Positions 1-6,501 are shown, counted from the stretch's first letter. The stretch: 6,501 nt of DNA from an uncultured Vogesella sp. (GCA_946479405.1 CAMLGD010000186.1:1-6501), one strand, 5' to 3'. Numbers and translations: made by a program. The notes: generated from the sequence alone by a model not told the origin.

Positions 1-1349
1 CCTTCCTGGATACCCCGGGTCACGAAGCGTTTACCGCCATGCGTGCCCGTGGTGCAAAGGCGACCGACATTGTGGTGCTGGTGGTAGCTGCCGACGATGG
101 TGTAATGCCGCAGACTATCGAAGCGGTGCACCATGCCAAGGCTGCCGGCGTGCCGATCGTGGTTGCTGTGAACAAGATCGACAAGCAGGGTGCCAACCCG
201 GAACGTATCCGCCAGGAACTGGTTGCCCATGAGGTGGTGCCGGAAGACTGGGGTGGTGATACTCAGTTCATCGAAGTGTCGGCCAAAATGGGCCTGAACA
301 TCGATGCGCTGCTGGAGGCGATTCTGCTGCAGGCCGAAGTGCTGGAGCTGACCGCTCCGGTTACTGCTCCGGCCAAGGGCATTATCGTGGAAGCTCGTCT
401 GGACAAAGGTCGTGGCCCGGTGGCAACGCTGCTGGTGCAAAGCGGTACCCTGAAGAAGGGCGATATCGTATTGGCTGGCACTGCCTTCGGTCGCGTGCGT
501 GCCATGATCGACGAGAACGGCAAGGCTATCGATGAAGCCGGTCCGGCGATCCCGGTGGAAATCCTGGGTCTGTCCGACGTGCCGTCCGCAGGTGAGGATG
601 CCATGGTGCTGGCCGACGAGAAAAAGGCGCGTGAAATCGCCCTGTTCCGTGCCGGCAAGTTCCGCGATGTACGTCTGGCCAAGCAGCAGGCCGCCAAGCT
701 GGAAAACATGTTTGCCCAGATGTCCGAGGGCGAGGTGCAGAGCCTCTCCATCATCATCAAGGCCGACGTGCAGGGTTCCTACGAAGCGCTGGCCGGCAGC
801 TTGCAGAAGCTGTCCACCGACGAAGTACGCGTCAACATCCTGCACTCCGGTGTTGGTGGTGTTACCGAGTCCGACATCAACCTGGCGATTGCTTCCAAGG
901 CGATCGTGGTGGGCTTCAACGTGCGCGCCGATGCTGCCGCCCGCAAGTTGGCCGAAGGCGAGGCTGTCGAAATTCGCTACTACAACATCATCTACGACGT
1001 AGTGGATGACGTGAAGGCCGCGATGTCCGGCATGCTGGCACCAGAGAAGAAGGAACAGGTGCTGGGTACCGTGGAGATCCGTCAGGTGATCACCGTATCC
1101 AAGGTGGGCAATATTGCGGGTTGTATGGTGACCGACGGTATGGTGAAGCGCAGTGCTTCCGTACGTCTGATCCGCAACAACGTTGTGGTGCACACCGGCG
1201 AACTGGACTCGCTGAAGCGCTTCAAGGACGACGTGAAAGAAGTGAAGCAGGGCTACGAGTGTGGCCTGATGCTGAAAAATTTCAACGACATCCACGAAGG
1301 CGATCAGCTGGAAGTGTTCGAAATCGTAGAAGTGGCTCGCACGCTGTAA
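1..1349 (+). CDS. infB: Translation initiation factor IF2, 3' part (5' end outside window)
   Basis: IF2 is the GTPase that brings fMet-tRNA to the 30S subunit and promotes subunit joining. The reading frame is open from the left edge (first full codon at position 3) to TAA at 1347-1349, giving 448 residues, roughly the C-terminal half of a typical IF2. It opens on the G3 motif DTPGHEAF, so the P-loop and the N-terminal region lie upstream. The G4 motif NKID is encoded at 171-182 and the G5-type SAK at 279-287. The rest matches domain II (beta barrel, [18 protein letters not shown]), domain III ([13 protein letters not shown], then [13 protein letters not shown]) and the C-terminal fMet-tRNA-binding domain ending [12 protein letters not shown]. 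The ATG at 39 lies inside the G domain and is not the true start. No frameshift or missing motif is visible. The gene leads into rbfA, as in the nusA-infB operon of proteobacteria. Confidence 0.97.
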   Translation, partial: FLDTPGHEAFTAMRARGAKATDIVVLVVAADDGVMPQTIEAVHHAKAAGVPIVVAVNKIDKQGANPERIRQELVAHEVVPEDWGGDTQFIEVSAKMGLNIDALLEAILLQAEVLELTAPVTAPAKGIIVEARLDKGRGPVATLLVQSGTLKKGDIVLAGTAFGRVRAMIDENGKAIDEAGPAIPVEILGLSDVPSAGEDAMVLADEKKAREIALFRAGKFRDVRLAKQQAAKLENMFAQMSEGEVQSLSIIIKADVQGSYEALAGSLQKLSTDEVRVNILHSGVGGVTESDINLAIASKAIVVGFNVRADAAARKLAEGEAVEIRYYNIIYDVVDDVKAAMSGMLAPEKKEQVLGTVEIRQVITVSKVGNIAGCMVTDGMVKRSASVRLIRNNVVVHTGELDSLKRFKDDVKEVKQGYECGLMLKNFNDIHEGDQLEVFEIVEVARTL

Positions 1350-1362
1350 GCGTTGACCATGC

Positions 1363-1408
1363 AGGCGAGCGTGTCCGGTGTGTCCGGACGCGCTCGCCTT
1401 TGTTATTT
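1363..1408 (+). terminator. Hairpin between infB and rbfA, possible attenuator or partial terminator
   Basis: The arms 1363-1378 and 1384-1399 form a 16-bp stem with one G-U pair and a 5-nt loop (TGTGT). A broken T-rich tail follows (TTTGTTATTT, 1399-1408). The shape is that of an intrinsic terminator, but the T-tract is interrupted and rbfA starts only 18 nt further on. Partial termination, or an mRNA-processing or stabilising element between two cistrons of one operon, is therefore more likely than a full stop. The inner part contains the direct repeat GTGTCCGG at 1371-1378 and 1380-1387, which allows alternative pairings. Confidence 0.6.
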
Positions 1409-1413
1409 GATAC

Positions 1414-1418
1414 AGGGA
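1414..1418 (+). promoter_or_regulatory. Ribosome binding site of rbfA
   Basis: AGGGA lies 7 nt before the ATG at 1426. It supports that start and independent ribosome entry on rbfA downstream of the strong intercistronic hairpin. Confidence 0.7.
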
Positions 1419-1425
1419 ACCAGAC

Positions 1426-1866
1426 ATGGCAAAGGCCAAAAAAGGCTTTTCTCGCGCCGATCGCATCTCCGAGCAGATTCAGCGCGAGCTGGCCGAGCTG
1501 ATCCGCAAGGGTCTGAAAGATCCACGCGTGGGTTGGGTCACCATTACGGCGGTGGAAGTCACGCGTGACTATTCGCACGCCAAGGTGTTCTACACGGTGA
1601 TGGACGACAGCAAGCGTGAAGTCACCCAGGAAGCGCTGGAAAGTGCTGCCGGCTACCTGCGCAATGGTATCGGCCGGGTGCTGCAGATTTTTACCACGCC
1701 GCAGCTGCATTTCGTTTATGACGATTCTATCGCGCGTGGTGTCTACATGAGCCGCCTGATCGATGACGTGGTGGGCAATGCCGCCAAGCCGGATGCCGAT
1801 GCCGCCGATGCTGATACCGATACCGATGATGGCGAGGATCAGGACGAGGACGCAGATAAGGCATGA
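1426..1866 (+). CDS. rbfA: 30S ribosome-binding factor RbfA
   Basis: RbfA is a small KH-fold protein that binds the immature 30S subunit near the 5' end of 16S rRNA. It supports late maturation and cold adaptation. The 146-residue product begins MAKAKKGFSRADRIS and has the family features: an N-terminal helix (RISEQIQRELAELI), the DPRVGWVTIT strand, and the KH-type helix-kink-helix around ESAAGYLRNGIG, followed by the RxPxLHF-like strand, here TTPQLHFVYDDS. The core ends near residue 120. Residues 123-146 form a low-complexity acidic tail with 13 Asp/Glu in 24 positions, making the protein somewhat longer than E. coli RbfA (133 residues). The start is set by a good ribosome binding site. The stop codon overlaps the truB start as ATGA (1863-1866), so truB is probably translationally coupled. 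Confidence 0.96.
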   Translation: MAKAKKGFSRADRISEQIQRELAELIRKGLKDPRVGWVTITAVEVTRDYSHAKVFYTVMDDSKREVTQEALESAAGYLRNGIGRVLQIFTTPQLHFVYDDSIARGVYMSRLIDDVVGNAAKPDADAADADTDTDDGEDQDEDADKA

Positions 1867-2783
1867 GCGCGCCGCGTCGCATCAAGTTGAATATCAATGG
1901 CGTGCTGTTGCTGGACAAGCCTTATGGCATAAGTTCCAACGGTGCGTTGCAGAAGGCGCGCTGGTTGTATAGCGCCGCCAAGGCCGGCCACACTGGTGTG
2001 CTGGACCCGTTGGCCACCGGTTTGCTGCCGGTATGCTTTGGTGAGGCCACCAAGTTCTCGTCCTACCTGCTGGATGCTGACAAGGGCTATCGCGCCACCG
2101 TGAAATTCGGCGCGGTAACCACGACTGGTGATATCGAAGGTGAGGTGGTGCTGACGCGTCCGGTGGCGTTCGATCTGGCCGCGCTGGAGCGCGCGATCGT
2201 CGCGCATACCGGCCCGATCAGCCAGGTGCCGCCGATGTACTCGGCGCTCAAGCATCAGGGCAAGGCGTTGTACGAATATGCGCGCGAAGGTATCGAAATC
2301 GAGCGCGCGGCCCGCGATGTCACCATTCATCGCATCGAACTGCTGTCTTTCGATGGTGACAGCGCAGTGATCGATGTGCTGTGCAGTAAGGGGACGTATA
2401 TTCGCACCTTGGCGCAGGACATCGGTGAAATGCTGGGTTGCGGTGCGCATCTGACCGGTTTGCGTCGTACCACTACGGGTGGTTTTAGTCTTGACAATGC
2501 ACATACGCTGGAGGCCATCGAAGCACTGCCAGCGGCCGAGCGTGGCGGTTTGCTGTTGCCGGTGGACGTGTTGGTCGGGCATTTCCCTGCCGCTACGTTG
2601 GCCGCAAGCGAAGCCGTGCGTTTTTGTCACGGCCAAGCGGTGCACACGCTGGAAAAGTGTGAGACAATGCTGCGCTTTCGCGCATACCACGCGGATACGC
2701 AGGAATTCCTCGGATTGGCCGATGCAACGCCGCAAGGCCTGCTGCAGCCGGTCCGGGTAATGGCAGCGCAAGCTGCAAACTAG
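1863..2783 (+). CDS. truB: tRNA pseudouridine(55) synthase TruB
   Basis: TruB isomerises uridine 55 in the T-loop of elongator tRNAs to pseudouridine and also acts as a tRNA-folding chaperone. The 306-residue product has the family opening ([16 protein letters not shown]), then the catalytic motif [15 protein letters not shown], whose nucleophile is Asp48, the same number as in E. coli. Next come the [17 protein letters not shown] strand and the [13 protein letters not shown] motif near residue 180. The C-terminal part (from about 250) resembles the PUA-like domain of bacterial Tru[14 protein letters not shown] start, small beta barrel, ending in PVRVM. The ATG shares ATGA with the rbfA stop. 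A weak GAGGA sits 12 nt upstream inside rbfA, so coupling to rbfA translation is likely. Length and start agree with the family. No defects are seen. Confidence 0.97.
   Translation: MSAPRRIKLNINGVLLLDKPYGISSNGALQKARWLYSAAKAGHTGVLDPLATGLLPVCFGEATKFSSYLLDADKGYRATVKFGAVTTTGDIEGEVVLTRPVAFDLAALERAIVAHTGPISQVPPMYSALKHQGKALYEYAREGIEIERAARDVTIHRIELLSFDGDSAVIDVLCSKGTYIRTLAQDIGEMLGCGAHLTGLRRTTTGGFSLDNAHTLEAIEALPAAERGGLLLPVDVLVGHFPAATLAASEAVRFCHGQAVHTLEKCETMLRFRAYHADTQEFLGLADATPQGLLQPVRVMAAQAAN
2763..2776 (+). other. Small GCAA-tetraloop hairpin at the 3' end of truB
   Basis: GCAGC (2763-2767) and GCTGC (2772-2776) can form a 5-bp stem capped by GCAA, a GNRA-type loop, ending just before the truB stop codon. 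There is no T-tract, so it is not a terminator. It may be fortuitous, since it is coding sequence. Confidence 0.3.
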
Positions 2784-2827
2784 CGAAGTGTGGATGGGTT
2801 GGCGTCGGTAACGGCGCAGGCTCGCTG

Positions 2828-2862
2828 CACTTGTCGGGTGCCATTCTTGACAGTGGTGACCC
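2828..2862 (+). promoter_or_regulatory. Possible structured leader of rpsO
   Basis: The truB-rpsO gap (104 nt) contains a foldable segment. CAC-T-TGTC (2828-2835) can pair with GACAGTG (2849-2855), a 7-bp stem with one bulged T. The GGGT at the start of its loop (2836-2839) is complementary to ACCC (2859-2862), 12 nt before the Shine-Dalgarno. In E. coli, S15 represses its own translation through a pseudoknot in the rpsO leader. Whether this segment has that role is inference, as the pairing is short and the loop geometry is not that of a classical H-type pseudoknot. Confidence 0.3.
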
Positions 2863-2874
2863 TCAACCGATATT

Positions 2875-2878
2875 GGAG
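2875..2878 (+). promoter_or_regulatory. Ribosome binding site that fixes the rpsO start
   Basis: GGAG lies 9 nt upstream of the ATG at 2888. It favours that codon over the in-frame upstream TTG at 2831 and over the second ATG at 2894. Confidence 0.75.
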
Positions 2879-2887
2879 TATTTCCAC

Positions 2888-3157
2888 ATGGCAATGACCG
2901 CCGAACAAAAAGCCCTGATCGTTCAAGACTTCCAGCGTAAGGAAGGCGATACCGGCTCTTCCGAAGTTCAGGTTGCGCTGCTGACTGCCCGCATCAACGA
3001 CCTCACCCCGCACTTCAAAGCCAATACCAAGGATCACCACAGCCGTCGTGGTCTGCTGAAGCTGGTGAGCCGTCGTCGTCGTCTGCTTGACTACCTCAAG
3101 CGCACCGATGCTGACAGCTACCGCGCCCTGATTACTCGTCTGGGTCTGCGCAAGTAA
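2888..3157 (+). CDS. rpsO: 30S ribosomal protein S15
   Basis: S15 is a primary 16S rRNA-binding protein of the 30S platform; it binds the helix 20-22 junction and forms an inter-subunit bridge. The 89-residue product starts [16 protein letters not shown] and contains the signature [14 protein letters not shown], the loop [16 protein letters not shown], and the basic end [15 protein letters not shown]. The length equals E. coli S15. The frame is open upstream to a TTG at 2831, but those extra residues do not look like S15, and the ribosome binding site points to 2888. A strong hairpin follows the stop codon, and pnp follows at 168 nt, the same order as in E. coli. The leader may carry autoregulatory structure. 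Confidence 0.97.
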   Translation: MAMTAEQKALIVQDFQRKEGDTGSSEVQVALLTARINDLTPHFKANTKDHHSRRGLLKLVSRRRRLLDYLKRTDADSYRALITRLGLRK

Positions 3158-3168
3158 TCGGTTAGAAT

Positions 3169-3214
3169 ACGGAAAAGTCGCAGCTAGTCTGCGACTTTTC
3201 CGTTTCTGCTTCTG
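3169..3214 (+). terminator. Terminator-type hairpin after rpsO
   Basis: The arms 3169-3183 and 3189-3203 pair perfectly over 15 bp around a CTAGT loop. The A-rich part of the left arm (AAAA) faces TTTT in the right arm, and a pyrimidine-rich but broken tail follows (TTTCTGCTTCT). The position matches the rpsO terminator of E. coli, where partial readthrough supplies pnp. Here too readthrough, or a separate pnp promoter, must supply pnp. The hairpin would also protect the rpsO mRNA 3' end. Confidence 0.8.
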
Positions 3215-3230
3215 CACGTTCTTTATTGTC

Positions 3231-3296
3231 ACAACGGGGGGAGCCTCTACGAGCTGCCATTGCGCACAGTGACCGCTACGTAGGGGTTCCCGTTGT
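3231..3296 (+). promoter_or_regulatory. Long stem-loop in the pnp leader, candidate autoregulatory site
   Basis: A 66-nt segment folds back on itself. The outer helix pairs 3231-3238 with 3289-3296 (ACAACGGG with CCCGTTGT), possibly extended by two G-U pairs. After a purine bulge, 3244-3251 pairs with 3279-3286 (8 bp, one G-U). After a bulged A3278, 3252-3254 pairs with 3275-3277. An apical helix joins 3258-3262 to 3267-3271 around CGCA. It ends 19 nt before the pnp Shine-Dalgarno. In E. coli, RNase III cuts a leader stem at this place and PNPase then destabilises its own mRNA. The structure is read from sequence; the function is inferred by position. Confidence 0.6.
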
Positions 3297-3315
3297 AATC
3301 CAAATGTTCTGTACG

Positions 3316-3320
3316 AAGGA
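3316..3320 (+). promoter_or_regulatory. Ribosome binding site of pnp
   Basis: AAGGA lies 5 nt before the ATG at 3326 and sets the pnp start. It is downstream of, and not inside, the leader stem-loop. Confidence 0.75.
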
Positions 3321-3325
3321 CCTCC

Positions 3326-5473
3326 ATGTTTAACAAGATCACCAAATCGTTCCAGTACGGTCGTCATACCGTTACCCTGGAAACCGGCGAAGTCGCCCGC
3401 CAGGCCTCCGGTGCCGTGCTCGTTTCCGTAGAAGACACCGTGGTACTGGTGTCGGTTGTTGGCTCCAAGAATGTAAAGCCGGGCCAGGACTTCTTTCCGC
3501 TGACCGTTGACTACCTGGAGCGCACCTACGCTGCCGGCAAGATCCCGGGCGGCTTCTTCAAGCGTGAAGGCAAGCAGTCCGAGAAAGAAATCCTGACCTG
3601 CCGCCTGATCGATCGTCCGATCCGTCCGCTGTTCCCGGAAGGCTTCTACCACGACGTACAGATCGTGGCCACCGTGATGTCGCTGAACCCGGAAGTGGAT
3701 TCCGACATCCCGGCCATGATTGGCGCCTCCGCCGCACTGGCCATCTCCGGCCTGCCGTTCAACGGCCCGATCGGTGCTGCCCGCGTTGGTTACGCTAATG
3801 GCGAATACATCCTGAACCCGACCAAGACCGAGCTGGAAACTTCGGACATGGATCTGGTGGTAGCCGGTACTGAACGTGCTGTGCTGATGGTGGAGTCGGA
3901 AGCCAAGGAGCTGTCCGAAGCCGTAATGCTGGGTGCCGTGGTATACGGTCATGACCAGATGCAGGCTGCCATCAACGCCATCAACGAGTTCGCCGACGAA
4001 GTGAACCCGGTAATGTGGGACTGGGAGGCACCGGCCAAGAATGAAGAGCTGATCGCCAAGATCCGCGACATCTCCGGCGAAGCCATCGCTACCGCTTTCC
4101 GTATCCGCCAGAAGGGTGCCCGTTCCGAAGCTTTGAACGCGGCCTGGGCTGCGGTGAAGAGTGCGCTGATCACCGAAGACACCGACACCCTGCTCGCCAA
4201 CGAGATCAAGGGCATCTTCAAGTCGCTGGAAGCCGAGATCGTTCGCGGCCAGATCCTGAACGGCGAGCCGCGCATCGACGGTCGCGATACCCGCACTGTA
4301 CGCCCGATCGCCATCCGCACCGGCGTATTGCCGCGCGTACACGGTTCCGCACTGTTCACCCGTGGCGAAACCCAGGCCATCGTGACTGCCACCTTGGGCA
4401 CCAAGCGTGACGAGCAGATCATCGACGCGCTGGCAGGGGAATACACCGACCGCTTCATGCTGCACTACAACTTCCCGCCGTACTCCACCGGCGAAGCTGG
4501 CCGCATGGGCCCGCCGAAGCGTCGTGAAATCGGTCACGGTCGCCTGGCCAAACGTGCGCTGGCGCAAGTGCTGCCGTCGGAAACCGAGTTCGGCTACACC
4601 ATGCGCGTGGTTTCCGAAATCACCGAATCCAACGGTTCCTCGTCGATGGCTTCAGTGTGCGGTGGCTGCCTGTCGCTGCTGTCCGCCGGTGTGCCGCTGA
4701 AAGCCCACGTGGCTGGTATCGCCATGGGCCTGATCCTGGAAGCCAACCGTTTTGCCGTGCTGACCGATATCCTGGGTGACGAAGATCACCTGGGCGACAT
4801 GGACTTCAAGGTGGCCGGTACTGCCGCTGGCGTGACCGCGCTGCAGATGGACATCAAGATCCAGGGCATCACCAAGGACATCATGCAGATCGCACTGGAG
4901 CAGGCCAAGGAAGGCCGCCTGCACATCCTGGGTCACATGAAGGAAGCCATCGAAGGCCCGCAGGAGCTGTCCAGTCACGCACCGCGTCTGTACGTGATGA
5001 AGATCAATCCGGAGAAAATCCGCGAAGTGATTGGCAAGGGTGGCGAAACCATCCGTGGCATCACTAAGGACACCGGTTGCGAGATCAATATCGAGGAAGA
5101 TGGCACCATCACCATCGCTTCGGTTTCCACCGAAAGCGCGGAAGCAGCGAAGAAGCGCATCGAGGAAATCACTGCCGAAGTAGAAGTGGGCAAAGTGTAC
5201 GAAGGTCCGGTGGTGAAGATCCTGGACAACAACGTCGGCGCCATCGTGTCCATCATGCCGGGTAAAGACGGCCTGGTACACATCTCGCAGATCGCCCACG
5301 AGCGCATCAAGAACGTGAGCGACTACCTGCAGGAAGGCCAGATCGTTAAAGTGAAAGCCATCGAGATGGACGACCGCGGCCGCGTTCGCCTGTCCATCAA
5401 GGCCCTGCTGGACAACCCGGCTGCCGCTCCGGCAGCTGCCCAGGGTGAATCCTCCTTCGGCCTGAAGAACTAA
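3326..5473 (+). CDS. pnp: Polyribonucleotide nucleotidyltransferase (PNPase)
   Basis: PNPase degrades RNA 3' to 5' by phosphorolysis, releasing nucleoside diphosphates, and can run in reverse. It is a trimer and often works with RNase E and a helicase in the degradosome. The 715-residue product is close to E. coli length (711). In order: first RNase PH domain (about 10-145, with [17 protein letters not shown]), helical linker domain, second RNase PH domain (about 310-545), KH domain (about 555-615, GKGG at 570-573) and S1 domain (about 622-693, [13 protein letters not shown]). Active-site elements are intact: KRREIGHGR with Arg399/Arg400, the Ser438-440 triplet in ESNGSSSM, and Asp487, Asp493 and Lys495 in the metal-binding [12 protein letters not shown] stretch. 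A short Ala-rich tail ends GLKN. The gene is last in its operon and is followed by an intrinsic terminator. Its leader structure suggests autoregulation. Confidence 0.98.
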   Translation: MFNKITKSFQYGRHTVTLETGEVARQASGAVLVSVEDTVVLVSVVGSKNVKPGQDFFPLTVDYLERTYAAGKIPGGFFKREGKQSEKEILTCRLIDRPIRPLFPEGFYHDVQIVATVMSLNPEVDSDIPAMIGASAALAISGLPFNGPIGAARVGYANGEYILNPTKTELETSDMDLVVAGTERAVLMVESEAKELSEAVMLGAVVYGHDQMQAAINAINEFADEVNPVMWDWEAPAKNEELIAKIRDISGEAIATAFRIRQKGARSEALNAAWAAVKSALITEDTDTLLANEIKGIFKSLEAEIVRGQILNGEPRIDGRDTRTVRPIAIRTGVLPRVHGSALFTRGETQAIVTATLGTKRDEQIIDALAGEYTDRFMLHYNFPPYSTGEAGRMGPPKRREIGHGRLAKRALAQVLPSETEFGYTMRVVSEITESNGSSSMASVCGGCLSLLSAGVPLKAHVAGIAMGLILEANRFAVLTDILGDEDHLGDMDFKVAGTAAGVTALQMDIKIQGITKDIMQIALEQAKEGRLHILGHMKEAIEGPQELSSHAPRLYVMKINPEKIREVIGKGGETIRGITKDTGCEINIEEDGTITIASVSTESAEAAKKRIEEITAEVEVGKVYEGPVVKILDNNVGAIVSIMPGKDGLVHISQIAHERIKNVSDYLQEGQIVKVKAIEMDDRGRVRLSIKALLDNPAAAPAAAQGESSFGLKN

Positions 5474-5505
5474 GTCGCCGCCGGCGTAAGCCGCTAGCCA
5501 CTGAC

Positions 5506-5540
5506 AACGCCCGCAGCGAATGCTGTGGGCGTTTTGTTTT
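5506..5540 (+). terminator. Intrinsic terminator of the pnp operon
   Basis: The arms 5506-5517 and 5522-5533 form a 12-bp stem (one G-U pair) with loop GAAT, followed by TTGTTTT (5534-5540). It starts 32 nt after the pnp stop codon and closes the plus-strand operon. Confidence 0.88.
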
Positions 5541-5547
5541 ATGCCGC

Positions 5548-5567
5548 TGCGGCCAACGTCGGCCGCA
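5548..5567. repeat. GC-rich inverted repeat between two convergent terminators
   Basis: TGCGGCC (5548-5554) and GGCCGCA (5561-5567) form a 7-bp stem around a 6-nt loop. It lies between the pnp terminator and the T-tract of the minus-strand terminator. It has no T-tract of its own on the plus strand (an A-run follows). It could back up either terminator or block 3' exonuclease entry. Confidence 0.5.
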
Positions 5568-5594
5568 AAAAAAAACGCCCCGCCGAAGCGGGGC
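5567..5594 (-). terminator. Intrinsic terminator of the acyl-CoA synthetase gene
   Basis: Read on the minus strand, GCCCCGC and GCGGGGC pair over 7 bp around a TTCG loop closed by C-G, the unusually stable UUCG tetraloop. One G and nine consecutive T follow (the A-run at 5567-5575 on the plus strand). This is a textbook strong terminator, about 125 nt past the stop codon of the minus-strand gene. Confidence 0.92.
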
Positions 5595-5608
5595 AGAGCG
5601 GGGAATGA

Positions 5609-5632
5609 TGTGACAGCCAGGCCGGCGTCACA
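5609..5632. repeat. Inverted repeat in the 3' untranslated region of the synthetase gene
   Basis: TGTGAC (5609-5614) and GTCACA (5627-5632) are perfect inverted arms. GCC (5616-5618) and GGC (5624-5626) can extend the stem beyond a bulged A, leaving loop AGGCC. It would form an extra 3' hairpin just upstream of the minus-strand terminator. Apart from this repeat I see nothing identifiable in 5595-5720. Confidence 0.4.
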
Positions 5633-5720
5633 GATTGCTGCTCCGTCGCCGCCGGGTCATCGCCAACACCCCTGTTGAGATGCGACGACTCCGGTGGCAG
5701 CAAAGCAAACTCGGGAGCGT

Positions 5721-6501
5721 CTACTCGATGGCAGATGCAGCGTTGGTCTGCTGGCGCAGCAGGAATTTCTGGATCTTGCCGGTGGAGGTCTTGGGGATCG
5801 GCCCGAAGATGATGCGCTTGGGCACCTTGAAGCGCGCCAGATGCGCGCGGCAGTGTTCGATTACTGCGGCTTCGTCGCCGGCGATGCCTTCTTTCAGTTC
5901 CAGGAAGGCGCATGGCACCTCGCCCCATTTCGGGTCCGGCAGCGCCACCACCGCAGCGGTGATCACACCGGGGAAGCGGCACAGCACGTCCTCCACTTCC
6001 AGCGAGGAGATGTTCTCGCCACCGGAAATAATGATGTCCTTGGAGCGGTCCTTGATCTTCACGTAGCCGTCAGGCTGAATCACCGCCAGGTCGCCGGTGT
6101 GGAACCAGCCACCGGCCAGCGACTCCTGCGTGGCGGACGGATTTTTCAGATAGCCCTTCATCACCAGGTTGCCACGGAACATGATCTCGCCCATGGTCTC
6201 GCCGTCATGTGGCACCTCGGTCATGCTGGCCGGGTCCATCACCGTCATGCCCTGTTGCATGGTGTAGCGCACGCCCTGGCGGCCATTGCGCTCGGTGCGG
6301 CCGCCAATGTCCATGCTGGACCATTCATCCTGCTTGGCGCAGACTGCCGCCGGGCCGTAGGTTTCGGTCAGGCCGTAGACGTGGGTGATGTTGAAACCCA
6401 GCTTTTCCATGCCTTCAATCACGGCCGACGGCGGGGCGGCGCCGGCCACCAGGCAGTTCACCTGATGAGCGATACCCTGCTTGCAGTCGTCCGGCGCGTT
6501 G
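5721..6501 (-). CDS. AMP-forming acyl-CoA synthetase, C-terminal part (5' end outside window)
   Basis: This is an ANL-superfamily adenylate-forming enzyme that would activate a carboxylic acid to acyl-AMP and then acyl-CoA in the cytoplasm. The frame is open from the right edge to TAG (5721-5723), giving 260 residues, about half of a usual 540-residue enzyme. No start codon need lie in the window; the in-frame GTG near 6461 is internal. Visible motifs are YGLTETYGPA (adenylate binding, A5), GEIMFRGNLVMKGYL (A6), GWFHTGDLAVIQPDGY (A7), then the hinge region KDRSKDIIISGGENIS (A8), and near the C-terminus PKTSTGKIQK, whose Lys (codon 5775-5777) is the expected adenylation lysine. The TETYGPA and WSSMD-type context resembles the AlkK/DmdB/plant AAE-like branch acting on medium-chain or small acids. 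The substrate cannot be told from this half. The gene converges on pnp and ends at its own strong terminator. No functional link to the operon is apparent. Confidence 0.93.
   Translation of the reverse strand, partial: NAPDDCKQGIAHQVNCLVAGAAPPSAVIEGMEKLGFNITHVYGLTETYGPAAVCAKQDEWSSMDIGGRTERNGRQGVRYTMQQGMTVMDPASMTEVPHDGETMGEIMFRGNLVMKGYLKNPSATQESLAGGWFHTGDLAVIQPDGYVKIKDRSKDIIISGGENISSLEVEDVLCRFPGVITAAVVALPDPKWGEVPCAFLELKEGIAGDEAAVIEHCRAHLARFKVPKRIIFGPIPKTSTGKIQKFLLRQQTNAASAIE

Noticed and set aside
1353..1568. 71-codon plus-strand frame across the infB-rbfA gap.
   Set aside because: It spans the strong hairpin and overlaps rbfA out of frame, and there is no sign of a conserved protein.
2847..2875. 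Perfect TTGACA with GATATT 16 nt downstream, resembling a sigma70 promoter before rpsO.
   Set aside because: A start about 7 nt after GATATT would fall downstream of the GGAG ribosome binding site and give a near-leaderless mRNA. TTGACA is also part of the proposed leader stem, so I treat the match as chance.
1839..2894. 351-codon open frame on the minus strand opposite truB.
   Set aside because: Same cause: the sequence is His/Gln/Arg-rich without a recognisable family, and truB on the other strand is unmistakable.
2780..4567. 595-codon open frame on the minus strand, antisense to rpsO and most of the first half of pnp.
   Set aside because: It runs opposite two certain genes, shows no recognisable domain, and is explained by strong third-position codon bias in GC-rich genes that leaves antisense frames free of stops.
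5609..5632. TGTGAC...GTCACA as a CRP/FNR-type operator.
   Set aside because: The half-sites TGTGA and TCACA are 14 nt apart instead of 6, and the site lies in the 3' untranslated region between convergent genes, where no promoter is expected.
5539..6066. Open frames 5539-5982 (minus) and 5635-6066 (plus) near the end of the window.
   Set aside because: Both overlap the acyl-CoA synthetase coding region in other frames or on the opposite strand and the terminator cluster. Neither has a recognisable protein sequence.
1..6501. Mobile elements, CRISPR repeats, tRNA or rRNA genes, and the Neisseria-type uptake sequence GCCGTCTGAA.
   Set aside because: None was seen on reading both strands. The window is fully explained by housekeeping genes and their regulatory hairpins, so I do not claim a novel system here.

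Overview
This window is conserved housekeeping DNA from a GC-rich proteobacterium. The protein sequences and the gene order infB-rbfA-truB-rpsO-pnp fit a betaproteobacterium. My best guess is a member of Neisseriales/Chromobacteriaceae (Chromobacterium, Vogesella or Aquitalea type). That placement is an inference from remembered sequence resemblance, not a search result.

Layout. On the plus strand, positions 1-1349 hold the 3' part of infB (translation initiation factor IF2), already inside its GTPase domain at the window edge. Then come rbfA (1426-1866), truB (1863-2783, sharing an ATGA stop/start with rbfA), rpsO (2888-3157) and pnp (3326-5473). On the minus strand, 5721-6501 is the C-terminal half of an AMP-forming acyl-CoA synthetase that runs off the right edge. 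It converges on pnp.

How the genes work together. The plus-strand cluster is the classical translation and RNA-metabolism operon, usually rimP-nusA-infB-rbfA-truB-rpsO-pnp. IF2 places initiator tRNA, RbfA matures the 30S subunit, TruB makes pseudouridine 55 in tRNA, S15 is a primary 16S rRNA-binding protein, and PNPase degrades RNA. The synthetase is unrelated metabolism next door.

The non-coding parts are the most informative. There is a 16-bp hairpin between infB and rbfA, a perfect 15-bp terminator-type hairpin after rpsO, and a long multi-part stem-loop (3231-3296) just upstream of the pnp ribosome binding site. The last one sits where the RNase III/PNPase autoregulatory leader of E. coli pnp lies. 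Between pnp and the synthetase there are two oppositely directed intrinsic terminators with a further hairpin between them. I see no mobile element, CRISPR array, tRNA, rRNA or defence-type gene, and no evidence for a previously undescribed system. The points worth checking concern RNA-level regulation within the operon.
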